6,277 nt of DNA, taken from positions 1 through 6,277 of the forward strand of contig JAIFMT010000186.1 of NCBI GenBank assembly GCA_020048295.1, written 5' to 3'. The translations under genes and the position numbers were made by a program. Under the pieces are notes generated by a model. The model worked only from the letters and a program-made list of their open reading frames with translations, was not told where the DNA came from and searched no databases. This DNA is from Rhodoferax sp. GTDB lineage: Bacteria; Pseudomonadota; Gammaproteobacteria; Burkholderiales; Burkholderiaceae. Of the stretch, positions 1-6,277 are shown piece after piece (within the stretch, counting starts at the first letter, position 1; every line of letters begins with the position of its first letter).

Positions 1-857
1 ACGTAGGCGCTCTGGGGCGAGATGTGCGGGCGCATGCGGTCAAGCAGCCGCTCGATCAGGCCGGCACTGACCACGCTGCGTCCGGTGCCCGGGCGGCCAT
101 GCCACAGCGCGACCAGGGGGGCATCAATCAGCGTGTCGTCTTGCGCAGAATAATCCATTTGGGTGCCGGCAAATGACATCCAGCGCACCCCCGCCTGGCG
201 CAGACTGCGCCGTGGGCTGTGGGCAAACAGCAGCACCCCGGCGATGGTGCAGACCGGTGTCGGTCCGGCAGCGCTCATGAAGCCCAGGCCGCACAGGCGC
301 TGCGTCCAGTCTTGCGGGGTTTGCGGGGCTTCGCTGTCGCCGGCCAGGTTAACCAGGTAGTCGCGCAGGCGTGCCAGGTCCAGGTCATCCAGACTGCTGC
401 CTGACACCGGCAGCCCCTCAGCGTGCAACAGGCCACCGCTGTCAAATAGCCGTGCTTGCTGTTCCCGGGTGGCCAAACGGGTGGTGCTGCCGACGCGGAT
501 GTAAATGTCTTCCCGGCCGTTGTGTCGCAGAACATAGGGCTTGGCAACGCCCTGGGTCAGCGTGATCACGGCCACCCGCTGCCCCGACGCGAGCGCGACC
601 TCTTCGTAAAAAGGCAGGATCAGCGGGTGGATATAGCGGCCAAAAACCGTGTCCATCACCCAGTGCTCCAGGTCTGGCCGGGTGATGCCGCTGATGCTGC
701 CGTCGTCTTCCACGCCAATCAGCACCCGCCCACCTTGCAAGTTGGCCAGCGCCACGATCTCACGGGCGAGCTGCTCGGGGCGCAGGTCGTCGCGTTTGAA
801 TTCAAGGCCGGAGTTTTCGCCATTGGCAATCAGCGCCATCAATTCAGCTTGCAGCAT
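1..857 (-). CDS. AlbA_2 (Schlafen-like) domain, COG2865-type putative ATP-binding protein; C-terminus cut off by window edge
   Basis: I translated this frame by hand. It is open from an ATG at 857 to the left edge: 285 codons, no stop, so the C-terminal part lies outside. Residues ~15-130 look like an AlbA_2 domain: an early LEFK (18-21), then ALANLQGGRVLIGVEDDG (36-53) and YIRVGSTTR (119-127), the classic signature. Residues ~155-285 (for example AGVLLFAHSP at 206-215) resemble the middle of COG2865 proteins, which usually end in a RecG-related HATPase_c_4 domain; that part would be off-window. Such proteins are predicted nucleic-acid- or nucleotide-binding regulators, and the exact role is unknown. 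The start lies 21 bases after the GST stop, which suggests co-transcription. Upstream there is only a weak GGGG (870-867). An alternative ATG seven codons in (839) has no better site. Domain family is confident; function is not. Confidence 0.85.
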   Translation of the reverse strand, partial: MLQAELMALIANGENSGLEFKRDDLRPEQLAREIVALANLQGGRVLIGVEDDGSISGITRPDLEHWVMDTVFGRYIHPLILPFYEEVALASGQRVAVITLTQGVAKPYVLRHNGREDIYIRVGSTTRLATREQQARLFDSGGLLHAEGLPVSGSSLDDLDLARLRDYLVNLAGDSEAPQTPQDWTQRLCGLGFMSAAGPTPVCTIAGVLLFAHSPRRSLRQAGVRWMSFAGTQMDYSAQDDTLIDAPLVALWHGRPGTGRSVVSAGLIERLLDRMRPHISPQSAY

Positions 858-878
858 GGGTGTCGGCCCCGGTGGGTG

Positions 879-1562
879 TCAGGCGTGCAGCCGGTACGGC
901 TCTTCAAAGTCCAGAAAATCGTGCTCGGCCAGCGCGCCGTCAATCCAGGCTTTCACGCCGGGCAGGGCGCAGACGCGTTCAACATAGGCCGAAATGTCGG
1001 CTGGCAGCGGCAGCGCGTAGGTCAGCAGCCGGGTGCAGACCGGGGCAAAGTAGGCATCGGCCACGCTGAAATTGCCAAACAGCAGCGGGCCGCCGTATTG
1101 CGCCAGCAGCGGCTGCCACATGGCGACCAGCCGCGCCACATCGGCGCGCACGGCGGGCTGGTCGCGCCAGATCAGCGCGCCCACATCTGGCAGGCGGGCT
1201 TCGATGTTCATGATGCAGTGGCTGCGCAGGGCGGCAAAACCGCTGTGCATTTCGGCGCAAATGCTGCGCGCGTGGGCGCGGGCGGCCTTGTCCGCTGGCC
1301 ACAGCTGCTTGTCAGGAAACTGCTCGGCCACATATTCGGCAATCGCCAGCGTGTCCCACACCACCAGCTCACCGTCGACCAGCAGCGGCACCTTGCCGGT
1401 GGGCGACAGCGGTTTGAGCGTGGCCTTGAACTTTGAATCGGGCGTGAAGGCATCAAAGCGCACCATGATTTCTTCAAACGGTATGCCCGCCTGCGTGAGC
1501 AGCACCCATGGGCGCATCGACCAGGACGAGTAGTTTTTGTTGCCAATGTAGAGTTTGAGCAT
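879..1562 (-). CDS. Glutathione S-transferase family protein (serine-type, YfcF-like style)
   Basis: This is a 227-residue soluble cytosolic protein of normal GST length. Residues 1-80 form the thioredoxin-like N-terminal domain: LKLYIGNKNYSSWSMRPW (2-19) carries the candidate catalytic serines S12/S13, and GKVPLL (56-61) carries the cis-proline P59 that contacts the glutathione backbone. The usual glutathione-contact Glu-Ser pair is replaced by D70-T71 in VVWDTLAIAEYV (67-78). The C-terminal helical domain (~90-220) contains the N-capping box SVAD (166-169). The family conjugates glutathione to electrophiles or reduces peroxides; the substrate here cannot be read. The start is fixed by a strong GGAGGT five to six bases from the ATG, and the N-terminus begins right at the first beta strand. 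It lies 47 bases after the sensor gene and 21 before the AlbA_2 gene, so it may share their transcript. No functional link to c-di-GMP is evident. Confidence 0.93.
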   Translation of the reverse strand: MLKLYIGNKNYSSWSMRPWVLLTQAGIPFEEIMVRFDAFTPDSKFKATLKPLSPTGKVPLLVDGELVVWDTLAIAEYVAEQFPDKQLWPADKAARAHARSICAEMHSGFAALRSHCIMNIEARLPDVGALIWRDQPAVRADVARLVAMWQPLLAQYGGPLLFGNFSVADAYFAPVCTRLLTYALPLPADISAYVERVCALPGVKAWIDGALAEHDFLDFEEPYRLHA

Positions 1563-1565
1563 GTG

Positions 1566-1571
1566 ACCTCC
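1566..1571 (-). promoter_or_regulatory. Strong Shine-Dalgarno of the GST gene
   Basis: Reading the minus strand, GGAGGT is followed by three bases (CAC) and then the ATG at 1562. This near-perfect anti-16S match decides the GST start. It contrasts with the poor sites of the sensor and AlbA_2 genes, so the GST could be translated independently at a higher rate. Confidence 0.85.
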
Positions 1572-1609
1572 AGAGCATGGAAGGATAGCCTAAGCCACGA
1601 ACCCCGGCA

Positions 1610-4600
1610 TCAGCAGCTGTCGGCTGAAGATGCGCCAAGCCAGATGGGGTCACTGTGCCAGCGCTTGACCCAAAGCGGAAATTCCTGCGCGGGCATCGGC
1701 CTGGCGATGCCGTAGCCCTGTGCCAGTTCGCAGCCCATGTGCAGCAGTGCAGTGCCATGCGCCAACGTTTCCACGCCCTCGGCGATGACTTCGCGGTGGA
1801 ACGCTTTGGCCAAGCCAATCACCCCCTGCAAAATAGCCAGATCATCCGGGTTGCCCAGCATGTCGCACACAAAGCTCTGGTCAATCTTGAGCCGTGACAC
1901 CGGCAGGCGCTTCAGGTAGGTGAGCGACGAATAGCCAGTGCCAAAGTCGTCCAGTGCAAAAGTGACACCCAGGTCACGACAGGCTTGAATCACCTTTGAC
2001 ACCCCTGCGATGTCTTCGAGCGCACTGGTTTCCAGCACTTCGAGTTCCAGGCAGCCGGGCCGGATACCCGGATGTTCCGCCAGAATGGCTTGCAGCCGTG
2101 CCACAAAGTCGTGCTGCTGCAACTGGCGTGCACCCACATTGACACTGACCGGCATGTCCAGCCCAGCCTGATGCCAGGCCTGCATCTGGGCCAGGGCCTG
2201 GTGCATCACCCATTCACCCACCGCCACTGCCAGCGGGTGGTTTTCAATGACCGGCAGAAACAACCCGGGTGTCAGCAAGCCCCGCTCGGGGTGCTGCCAG
2301 CGAATCAGGGCCTCGGCACCAACGATTTGTGCGGTGCGCATGTTGACCTTGGGCTGGTAATACAGCGCAAATTCACCGTCCAACAGTGCGCAGCGGATGT
2401 GTTCGATGTTTTCATGTTGACCGCGCACGTTGCGGTCGTGTTCGGCATCAAAAAAATGGTAGCGATTTTTGCCTGCCACCTTGGCCTGGTACATGGCCTG
2501 GTCGGCCTGACGCTGCAACTGGTCGGCATCCATCTCACCGTCTTGCGGGTAAAAGGTGACCCCCAGGCTGGCCGAAACCTGCAGTTGCACATCGGCAAAT
2601 CGCGTCGGCTCGGCCGCAGCGTTGAGCAAGCGTTTGACGATGGGCAGGCATTCGCTGGCATCGCCCAGGTCCACCAGCACCGCCACAAACTCATCGCCGC
2701 CAATGCGCGCCATTGTGTCACCTTCGCGCAAAGCTTGCTTCATGCGGCTGGCCAGCGCCATCAGCAGGTGGTCACCGGCCTCGTGTCCGTGCGTGTCATT
2801 GATGATCTTGAAGCCATCCAGATCCAGAAAAACCACCGCCAGTTGCATGCCGCGCCGCTGCGCTTGCGCCATTGACTGCGACAACCGGTCGGCCAGTAGC
2901 ACGCGGTTGGGCAAATTGGTCAGGGTGTCGTAATGGGCGATGTGGTCAAGTTGTAGCTCATGTTCTTTGGCCACCGTGATGTCAGAAAACAGCGCCACGT
3001 AATGTTGTGGCTTGCCCTGGGCATCGCGCACCGTGCTGATGGTCTGCATTTCGGCATACACCTCGCCGCTCTTGCGGCGGTTCCAGACCTCGCCATACCA
3101 GTGCCCCTTTTCAATCAGCCCTTGCCACATGGCGGCGTAATGGTCCTTGCTTTGTCGGCCCGACTTCAAAATGCGCGGATTCTGGCCGACGATTTCATCG
3201 CGACCATAACCCGTGATGCGGCTGAACGCTTCATTCACATCGACGATGGTGCCATCGGTCTGGGTGATCATGATGCCTTCGCGCGAGTTGTTGAAGACGC
3301 TGGCGGCCAGCTCCAGCTTGGCCTCGTTCTGTTTGTGCGTGGTGATGTCACGGCTGATGCCAAACAGGCCTTCCACCTGGCCATTGCTGTCAAACAAGGG
3401 CCACTTGCTGGTACTGACCCAGCCCCGGTTGCCGGCAGCATCAAAGTACGGATCGACCTTGTTCAGCAGCGCCACGCCGTCGCGAAAGACGGGGAACTCT
3501 TCCTCTTGGTAGATCTGCGCGGTTTCTGCGGGGAACACTTCCAGATCGTGTTTGCCAATCATGTCGCGCCAATGGGCGTGGCCGGTGATGTCGGCCAGCG
3601 TCTGGCTGGCAAAGCGGAAACGGCTGTCTTTGTCCTTGAAATAAATGAAATCACTGGTGTTGTCCAGGAAAGAAACAAAGTCGCGGTGCAGCTCAAACAC
3701 CTTGGATTCGTCCTGTTTGCGCTCGGTAATGTCCGAGATAAAGCCATGCCACAGCACCGCGCCATCGGCTTCACGCTCGGGCACCGCGCTGCCCAGTAGC
3801 CAGCGCACCGTGCCATCGTCAAATTTAACCCGGTATTCATGATGCCAGGGCATCAGCTTGGCTGCGGATTGTTGAATCGTGGCCGACACGCCTGCCAGAT
3901 CGTCAGGGTGGATCAGCGCGAAGACCTTGGAGGCATCCTGCTGAACATCCTGTGGCGTGATGCGGTTGCCGTACATCACGCTGATCGGATCGCTCGCGTA
4001 GGGAAACGACATATGGCCATCAGGGCGCAACCGAAACTCGTAAAGCACGCCGGGCACCCGGCTGGCAATCCGGTTGAGTCGGTTCAGTGCTTCATCGCGT
4101 GTCCGTTGCGCCTGTTTGCGCGCCGTGATGTCTTCAATCACGGCAATGTAGTGCTGTAGCCGGCCCTGTCCGTCGCGGGAAACGCTGATCGAGAAATGGG
4201 CATCAAACGGCGTGCCGTCCTTGCGGTGGTTCACCATTTCTTCCTGCCATGTGCCGGTTTGCAAAATCTTTGCCAGCAGACTGTCGTAAAAAGCCTTGTC
4301 TTGCAGGGCCGGCGTGAGCCAGCAGGGACTGCAACCGAGAACCTCTTGCTCGGTATAACCCGTCATGCGCGTGCAGGCGGCATTGATCGAAATGATGTTG
4401 GCATGGGCATCGGTGATGATGATGGCCTCGGAGCTGGTATCAAACACCGTGGCGTTGATCCGCAGTAGTCGATCCGCCTCATCACGTTGCGCGGCCGCCT
4501 CCATCTGGCGGCGATAAAAACTGTTGCCCAGCAGGATGATCACCAGAAGGGCCGGGGACAGTGCGCCCATCAGGGTTTTGGCTTCGGTTCGCCAAGTCTG

Positions 4601-5449
4601 CAGGGCCGCAGCGTGATCGAGCTGGGTGACGACCACAAAGGGGTACAGCACCGATGCCCGAAAAGCAGTCAAAGTGGCAGGGGTACCTGCGGACGGCTGC
4701 TCGAAACTGCCTGATTCCGTGCTTGCGAGGTGCAGGCTCTGCACCAGCTGGGCATAAGAGGTACCCGCCCGGGCATCTGTGGCGGTCCCCAGCATCAGGA
4801 TGCCGTCATAGCGCAGCAGGATGACCGAACCGGTTTGCGTGCCCAGTGATTCGACCATGTGGTTGATGAAGTAGTCCGGATTGATCGCGATCAGCAGCGT
4901 CATGACGCGTCCGCCCACGTTCAGCGCGCGCGTGACCGGAATGAAGCCCTGCGCGTCGGCCTGGGCCGGGGTCTGGGGGGTGGTGACTTGGCCAGTGGCA
5001 AAGTCGCGCCCGCGCCAGGGCTGGCCCAGGCGCATAATTTCTTGCGTGTCGCTGGCTGGCGGGAGGTAGTTCTGCGTGCTAACGATCAGGCCGACATTGG
5101 CCGGGTTGGAGCTGACCAGAATGCGGCCCGATTTATCCTGTAAGGACATCGAGCGCAAAAACGGCGTTTGGCGCAGCGAGGTGACGAAGGTGGCTTGAAT
5201 TCGCTGCAGGTCAGTGACATCCTTTTCATCCGGCGCCACGTTGGCCGCCATCTGCTCGGTGACGCGCAGGCTTTGCGTCAAAAAACTCTCAAAATTGCGC
5301 GCATGCAAGGCCGAGACATGCAGCCCGTTGGCGATGGCATCTGAGCGCAGTCGCCACAGCGCGTAAACGGTGACGCTCAACACACCCGCCACAAACAGCA
5401 CCAGGCCAAGAAGATAAGCCCGGCGCAGTTGGCGCGGCGATGAACTCAT
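1610..5449 (-). CDS. Membrane-bound sensor with periplasmic dCache-like region, four PAS domains, GGDEF and EAL (c-di-GMP synthase/phosphodiesterase)
   Basis: This is a 1279-residue inner-membrane protein that makes and/or degrades c-di-GMP. Order by residue: TM1 ~11-34; periplasmic region ~35-293, probably double Cache; TM2 ~294-311; PAS1 ~328-446 (ITGYTEQEVLG type); PAS2 ~453-578 (PAS_3-like, with HPDD at 514-517); PAS3 ~585-705; PAS4 ~711-828; GGDEF ~836-1000; EAL ~1012-1265. Cyclase residues look intact: YDTLTNLPNR (840-849), LDLDGFK (875-881), GGDEF (917-921). The inhibitory RxxD site is REGD (908-911), exactly five residues before GGDEF. Phosphodiesterase residues also look intact: EAL (1046-1048), N1104, the Glu cluster ELEVLE (1135-1140), DDFGTGYSS (1167-1175), K1188, EGVET (1224-1228). 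Both activities are therefore possible; which dominates cannot be read. The ATG overlaps the stop of the binding-protein gene (ATGA) and has no Shine-Dalgarno, so it is probably translated by reinitiation. The binding protein is a likely periplasmic partner. Confidence 0.96.
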   Translation of the reverse strand: MSSSPRQLRRAYLLGLVLFVAGVLSVTVYALWRLRSDAIANGLHVSALHARNFESFLTQSLRVTEQMAANVAPDEKDVTDLQRIQATFVTSLRQTPFLRSMSLQDKSGRILVSSNPANVGLIVSTQNYLPPASDTQEIMRLGQPWRGRDFATGQVTTPQTPAQADAQGFIPVTRALNVGGRVMTLLIAINPDYFINHMVESLGTQTGSVILLRYDGILMLGTATDARAGTSYAQLVQSLHLASTESGSFEQPSAGTPATLTAFRASVLYPFVVVTQLDHAAALQTWRTEAKTLMGALSPALLVIILLGNSFYRRQMEAAAQRDEADRLLRINATVFDTSSEAIIITDAHANIISINAACTRMTGYTEQEVLGCSPCWLTPALQDKAFYDSLLAKILQTGTWQEEMVNHRKDGTPFDAHFSISVSRDGQGRLQHYIAVIEDITARKQAQRTRDEALNRLNRIASRVPGVLYEFRLRPDGHMSFPYASDPISVMYGNRITPQDVQQDASKVFALIHPDDLAGVSATIQQSAAKLMPWHHEYRVKFDDGTVRWLLGSAVPEREADGAVLWHGFISDITERKQDESKVFELHRDFVSFLDNTSDFIYFKDKDSRFRFASQTLADITGHAHWRDMIGKHDLEVFPAETAQIYQEEEFPVFRDGVALLNKVDPYFDAAGNRGWVSTSKWPLFDSNGQVEGLFGISRDITTHKQNEAKLELAASVFNNSREGIMITQTDGTIVDVNEAFSRITGYGRDEIVGQNPRILKSGRQSKDHYAAMWQGLIEKGHWYGEVWNRRKSGEVYAEMQTISTVRDAQGKPQHYVALFSDITVAKEHELQLDHIAHYDTLTNLPNRVLLADRLSQSMAQAQRRGMQLAVVFLDLDGFKIINDTHGHEAGDHLLMALASRMKQALREGDTMARIGGDEFVAVLVDLGDASECLPIVKRLLNAAAEPTRFADVQLQVSASLGVTFYPQDGEMDADQLQRQADQAMYQAKVAGKNRYHFFDAEHDRNVRGQHENIEHIRCALLDGEFALYYQPKVNMRTAQIVGAEALIRWQHPERGLLTPGLFLPVIENHPLAVAVGEWVMHQALAQMQAWHQAGLDMPVSVNVGARQLQQHDFVARLQAILAEHPGIRPGCLELEVLETSALEDIAGVSKVIQACRDLGVTFALDDFGTGYSSLTYLKRLPVSRLKIDQSFVCDMLGNPDDLAILQGVIGLAKAFHREVIAEGVETLAHGTALLHMGCELAQGYGIARPMPAQEFPLWVKRWHSDPIWLGASSADSC
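5446..5449 (-). promoter_or_regulatory. ATGA stop/start overlap coupling the binding protein to the c-di-GMP sensor
   Basis: On the minus strand the last codons of the binding protein read GCA CCA TGA, and the sensor's ATG sits inside CCATGA. The bases just before it (CCCCATCGTCGCACC) contain no purine-rich ribosome binding site. Translation of the sensor therefore probably depends on ribosomes finishing the upstream gene, which would keep the two products in a fixed ratio. Coupling is inferred from this geometry. Confidence 0.8.
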
Positions 5450-6201
5450 GGTGCGACGATGGGGTCGAGTTTGTGGCGTTTGGCAGCTGCCATCAGTCGG
5501 CCATCGCGTTTGATGTCCGTCACGAAGGCTTCAAGGCGGGCGTACCAGGCATCGTCGCCGTGTTGAACGGCGTAGGCGTAGGGCGTGACGTGATAGGTGT
5601 TGGGCGGGGTGACCAGGCGCGCCCAGTTGGCATTGGCCAAGAAGCGCTGGCTGTAGGGGTAATCGGTCATGAATGCATCGGCGCGGCCAGACTGCACCTC
5701 CTGCTCTCTGGCAAACGGGGTGTCGAGCACCAGCAATTGCGCGGCTTTGAGCTTGTCTTTCATGACGGGCTCATGCAGCGTGCCTTTGGCAACGGCGACC
5801 ACTGAGCCGGCTTTCACCGCGTAAATATCGCTGGCCAAATGGGGGTGGGTAAAGCGAAGTTTTTCAGATCGCGCCGGGGTGATGCCAACCGCGAACATCG
5901 CCACGTCGCAGCGGTCCTGGGTCACGTCATCGACCAGCTTGGCGAATGAACTGTCGACGAATTGCACGGCGACTTGCAGGTCCTTGCCTAGCTCGGTGGC
6001 CATGTCGATGTCAATACCGCTCAACACCTGTGTTTTTGGGTTGCGGTAAGTGATGCTGTAGTAATCGGGCCAGATGCAGACCCGTAGCGTCTTGCTCGAC
6101 CGGATGCGGGCCAGGTGGTCCGTTGCCGCGGTTTGCGCTGCGCTGAAAAGTGGGGTATTGACGGCGATGGCCAAGGCCAGCAACAAGGTTCTTTTGTGCA
6201 T
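5446..6201 (-). CDS. Periplasmic solute-binding protein, family 3 (amino-acid-type), probable input partner of the c-di-GMP sensor
   Basis: This is a 251-residue exported protein. Residues 1-22 form a Sec signal peptide: MHKR, then a hydrophobic core, with probable cleavage around FSAAQ (19-23). There is no lipobox cysteine, so the mature protein should be soluble in the periplasm. The rest fits the SBP_bac_3 two-lobe fold: TLRVCIW (38-44) is the first strand, GIDIDMATELGKDL (62-75) the usual family motif, and VGITPARSEKLRFTHP (105-120) the ligand loop. R111 there corresponds to the arginine that binds the ligand alpha-carboxylate in amino-acid binders. DAFMTD (175-180) supplies D180, which corresponds to the aspartate that binds the alpha-amino group. 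An amino acid or similar solute is thus the likely ligand; identity unknown. No permease or ATPase gene is visible beside it. Cysteines C42 and C98 might form a disulfide. A GGAG site supports the start. It heads the tight gene cluster. Confidence 0.93.
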   Translation of the reverse strand: MHKRTLLLALAIAVNTPLFSAAQTAATDHLARIRSSKTLRVCIWPDYYSITYRNPKTQVLSGIDIDMATELGKDLQVAVQFVDSSFAKLVDDVTQDRCDVAMFAVGITPARSEKLRFTHPHLASDIYAVKAGSVVAVAKGTLHEPVMKDKLKAAQLLVLDTPFAREQEVQSGRADAFMTDYPYSQRFLANANWARLVTPPNTYHVTPYAYAVQHGDDAWYARLEAFVTDIKRDGRLMAAAKRHKLDPIVAP

Positions 6202-6206
6202 GAGGT

Positions 6207-6210
6207 CTCC
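6207..6210 (-). promoter_or_regulatory. Shine-Dalgarno of the binding-protein gene
   Basis: On the minus strand GGAG is followed by five bases (ACCTC) and then the ATG at 6201. The site agrees with the start chosen from the signal peptide, whose MHKR beginning is typical. It would serve as the entry site for both the binding protein and, through the ATGA overlap, the sensor. Confidence 0.75.
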
Positions 6211-6277
6211 AGCTTGTATGGGTGTGAAACGAGTGTACGCAAACCTCCGGTGGCGCTGCGCCGGTCACGGCAGGTCG

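Noticed and set aside
456..1436. Long plus-strand open frame (326 codons) antisense to the GST and AlbA_2 genes
   Set aside because: The product is rich in G, Q, R, H and A with no recognisable domain. It lies fully opposite two well-supported genes, and GC-rich coding DNA commonly leaves the opposite strand open.
1563..1609. Possible promoter or terminator between the sensor and GST genes
   Set aside because: A TATCCT on the minus strand resembles a -10 box, but no -35 lies at proper spacing. There is no stem followed by a T run either. Only the GST ribosome binding site is supportable.
2072..2875. Plus-strand open frame of 267 codons opposite the GGDEF-EAL region
   Set aside because: It is an antisense shadow of highly conserved GGDEF and EAL motifs. 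Its protein has no family signature and I see no ribosome binding site supporting it.
2960..3799. Plus-strand open frame of 279 codons opposite the PAS3-PAS4 region
   Set aside because: It is a shadow of the PAS-coding strand; the protein looks compositionally unlike a real fold and covers no gap between genes.
5446..6201. Reading the binding protein as part of an ordinary ABC amino-acid transporter
   Set aside because: No permease or ATPase gene is in the window, and the gene immediately downstream, overlapping its stop, is a c-di-GMP sensor. An upstream transporter beyond the right edge cannot be fully excluded.
6214..6242. Possible sigma-70 promoter for the binding-protein gene (TTGCGT and ATACAA or CATACA on the minus strand)
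   Set aside because: Each box matches the consensus at only about half the positions. In so short a region this is no better than chance, so the true promoter may lie beyond 6277.
6247..6264. GC-rich imperfect inverted repeat (ccgg...ccgg) upstream of the binding-protein gene
   Set aside because: The stem is short and interrupted by a wobble and mismatches, and no T run follows on either strand. It could be part of an upstream terminator or operator, but this cannot be supported.

Overview
The window looks like chromosomal DNA of a GC-rich proteobacterium. By the feel of the proteins it is most likely a betaproteobacterium of the Burkholderiales (Comamonadaceae-like). This placement is an inference from protein style and composition, not a database match. 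All four genes I can support lie on the minus strand and are tightly packed, so the story reads from the right edge to the left.

Right to left: (1) 6201-5446 encodes an exported, soluble family-3 periplasmic solute-binding protein with an amino-acid-type binding signature. (2) 5449-1610 encodes a 1279-residue inner-membrane sensor. It has two membrane segments around a ~260-residue periplasmic region (probably double Cache), then four PAS-type domains, a GGDEF domain and an EAL domain. Both c-di-GMP catalytic motifs and the inhibitory RxxD site are intact. Its start overlaps the stop of gene 1 by four bases (ATGA) and has no Shine-Dalgarno of its own. (3) 1562-879 encodes a 227-residue serine-type glutathione S-transferase-like protein with a textbook ribosome binding site. 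(4) 857-1 is the N-terminal 285 residues of an AlbA_2 (Schlafen-like) / COG2865-type putative ATP-binding protein, cut by the left edge of the window.

The most interesting unit is the first pair. A solute-binding protein with no transporter genes in view is translationally coupled to a membrane c-di-GMP synthase/hydrolase. The simplest reading is a two-part receptor: the binding protein captures a small solute, probably an amino acid or similar compound, in the periplasm and presents it to the sensor, which then adjusts c-di-GMP. The precedent for this logic is NspS-MbaA of Vibrio cholerae, which uses an unrelated polyamine-binding protein. RmcA of Pseudomonas aeruginosa carries a binding-protein-like domain fused to a PAS-GGDEF-EAL protein. 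The GST and the AlbA_2 protein follow at 47 and 21 bases and may be co-transcribed, but nothing in the sequence ties their function to the signalling pair.

There is no intergenic stretch over 76 bases. I saw no RNA genes, insertion sequences, CRISPR arrays or convincing terminators. The long open frames on the plus strand are antisense shadows.
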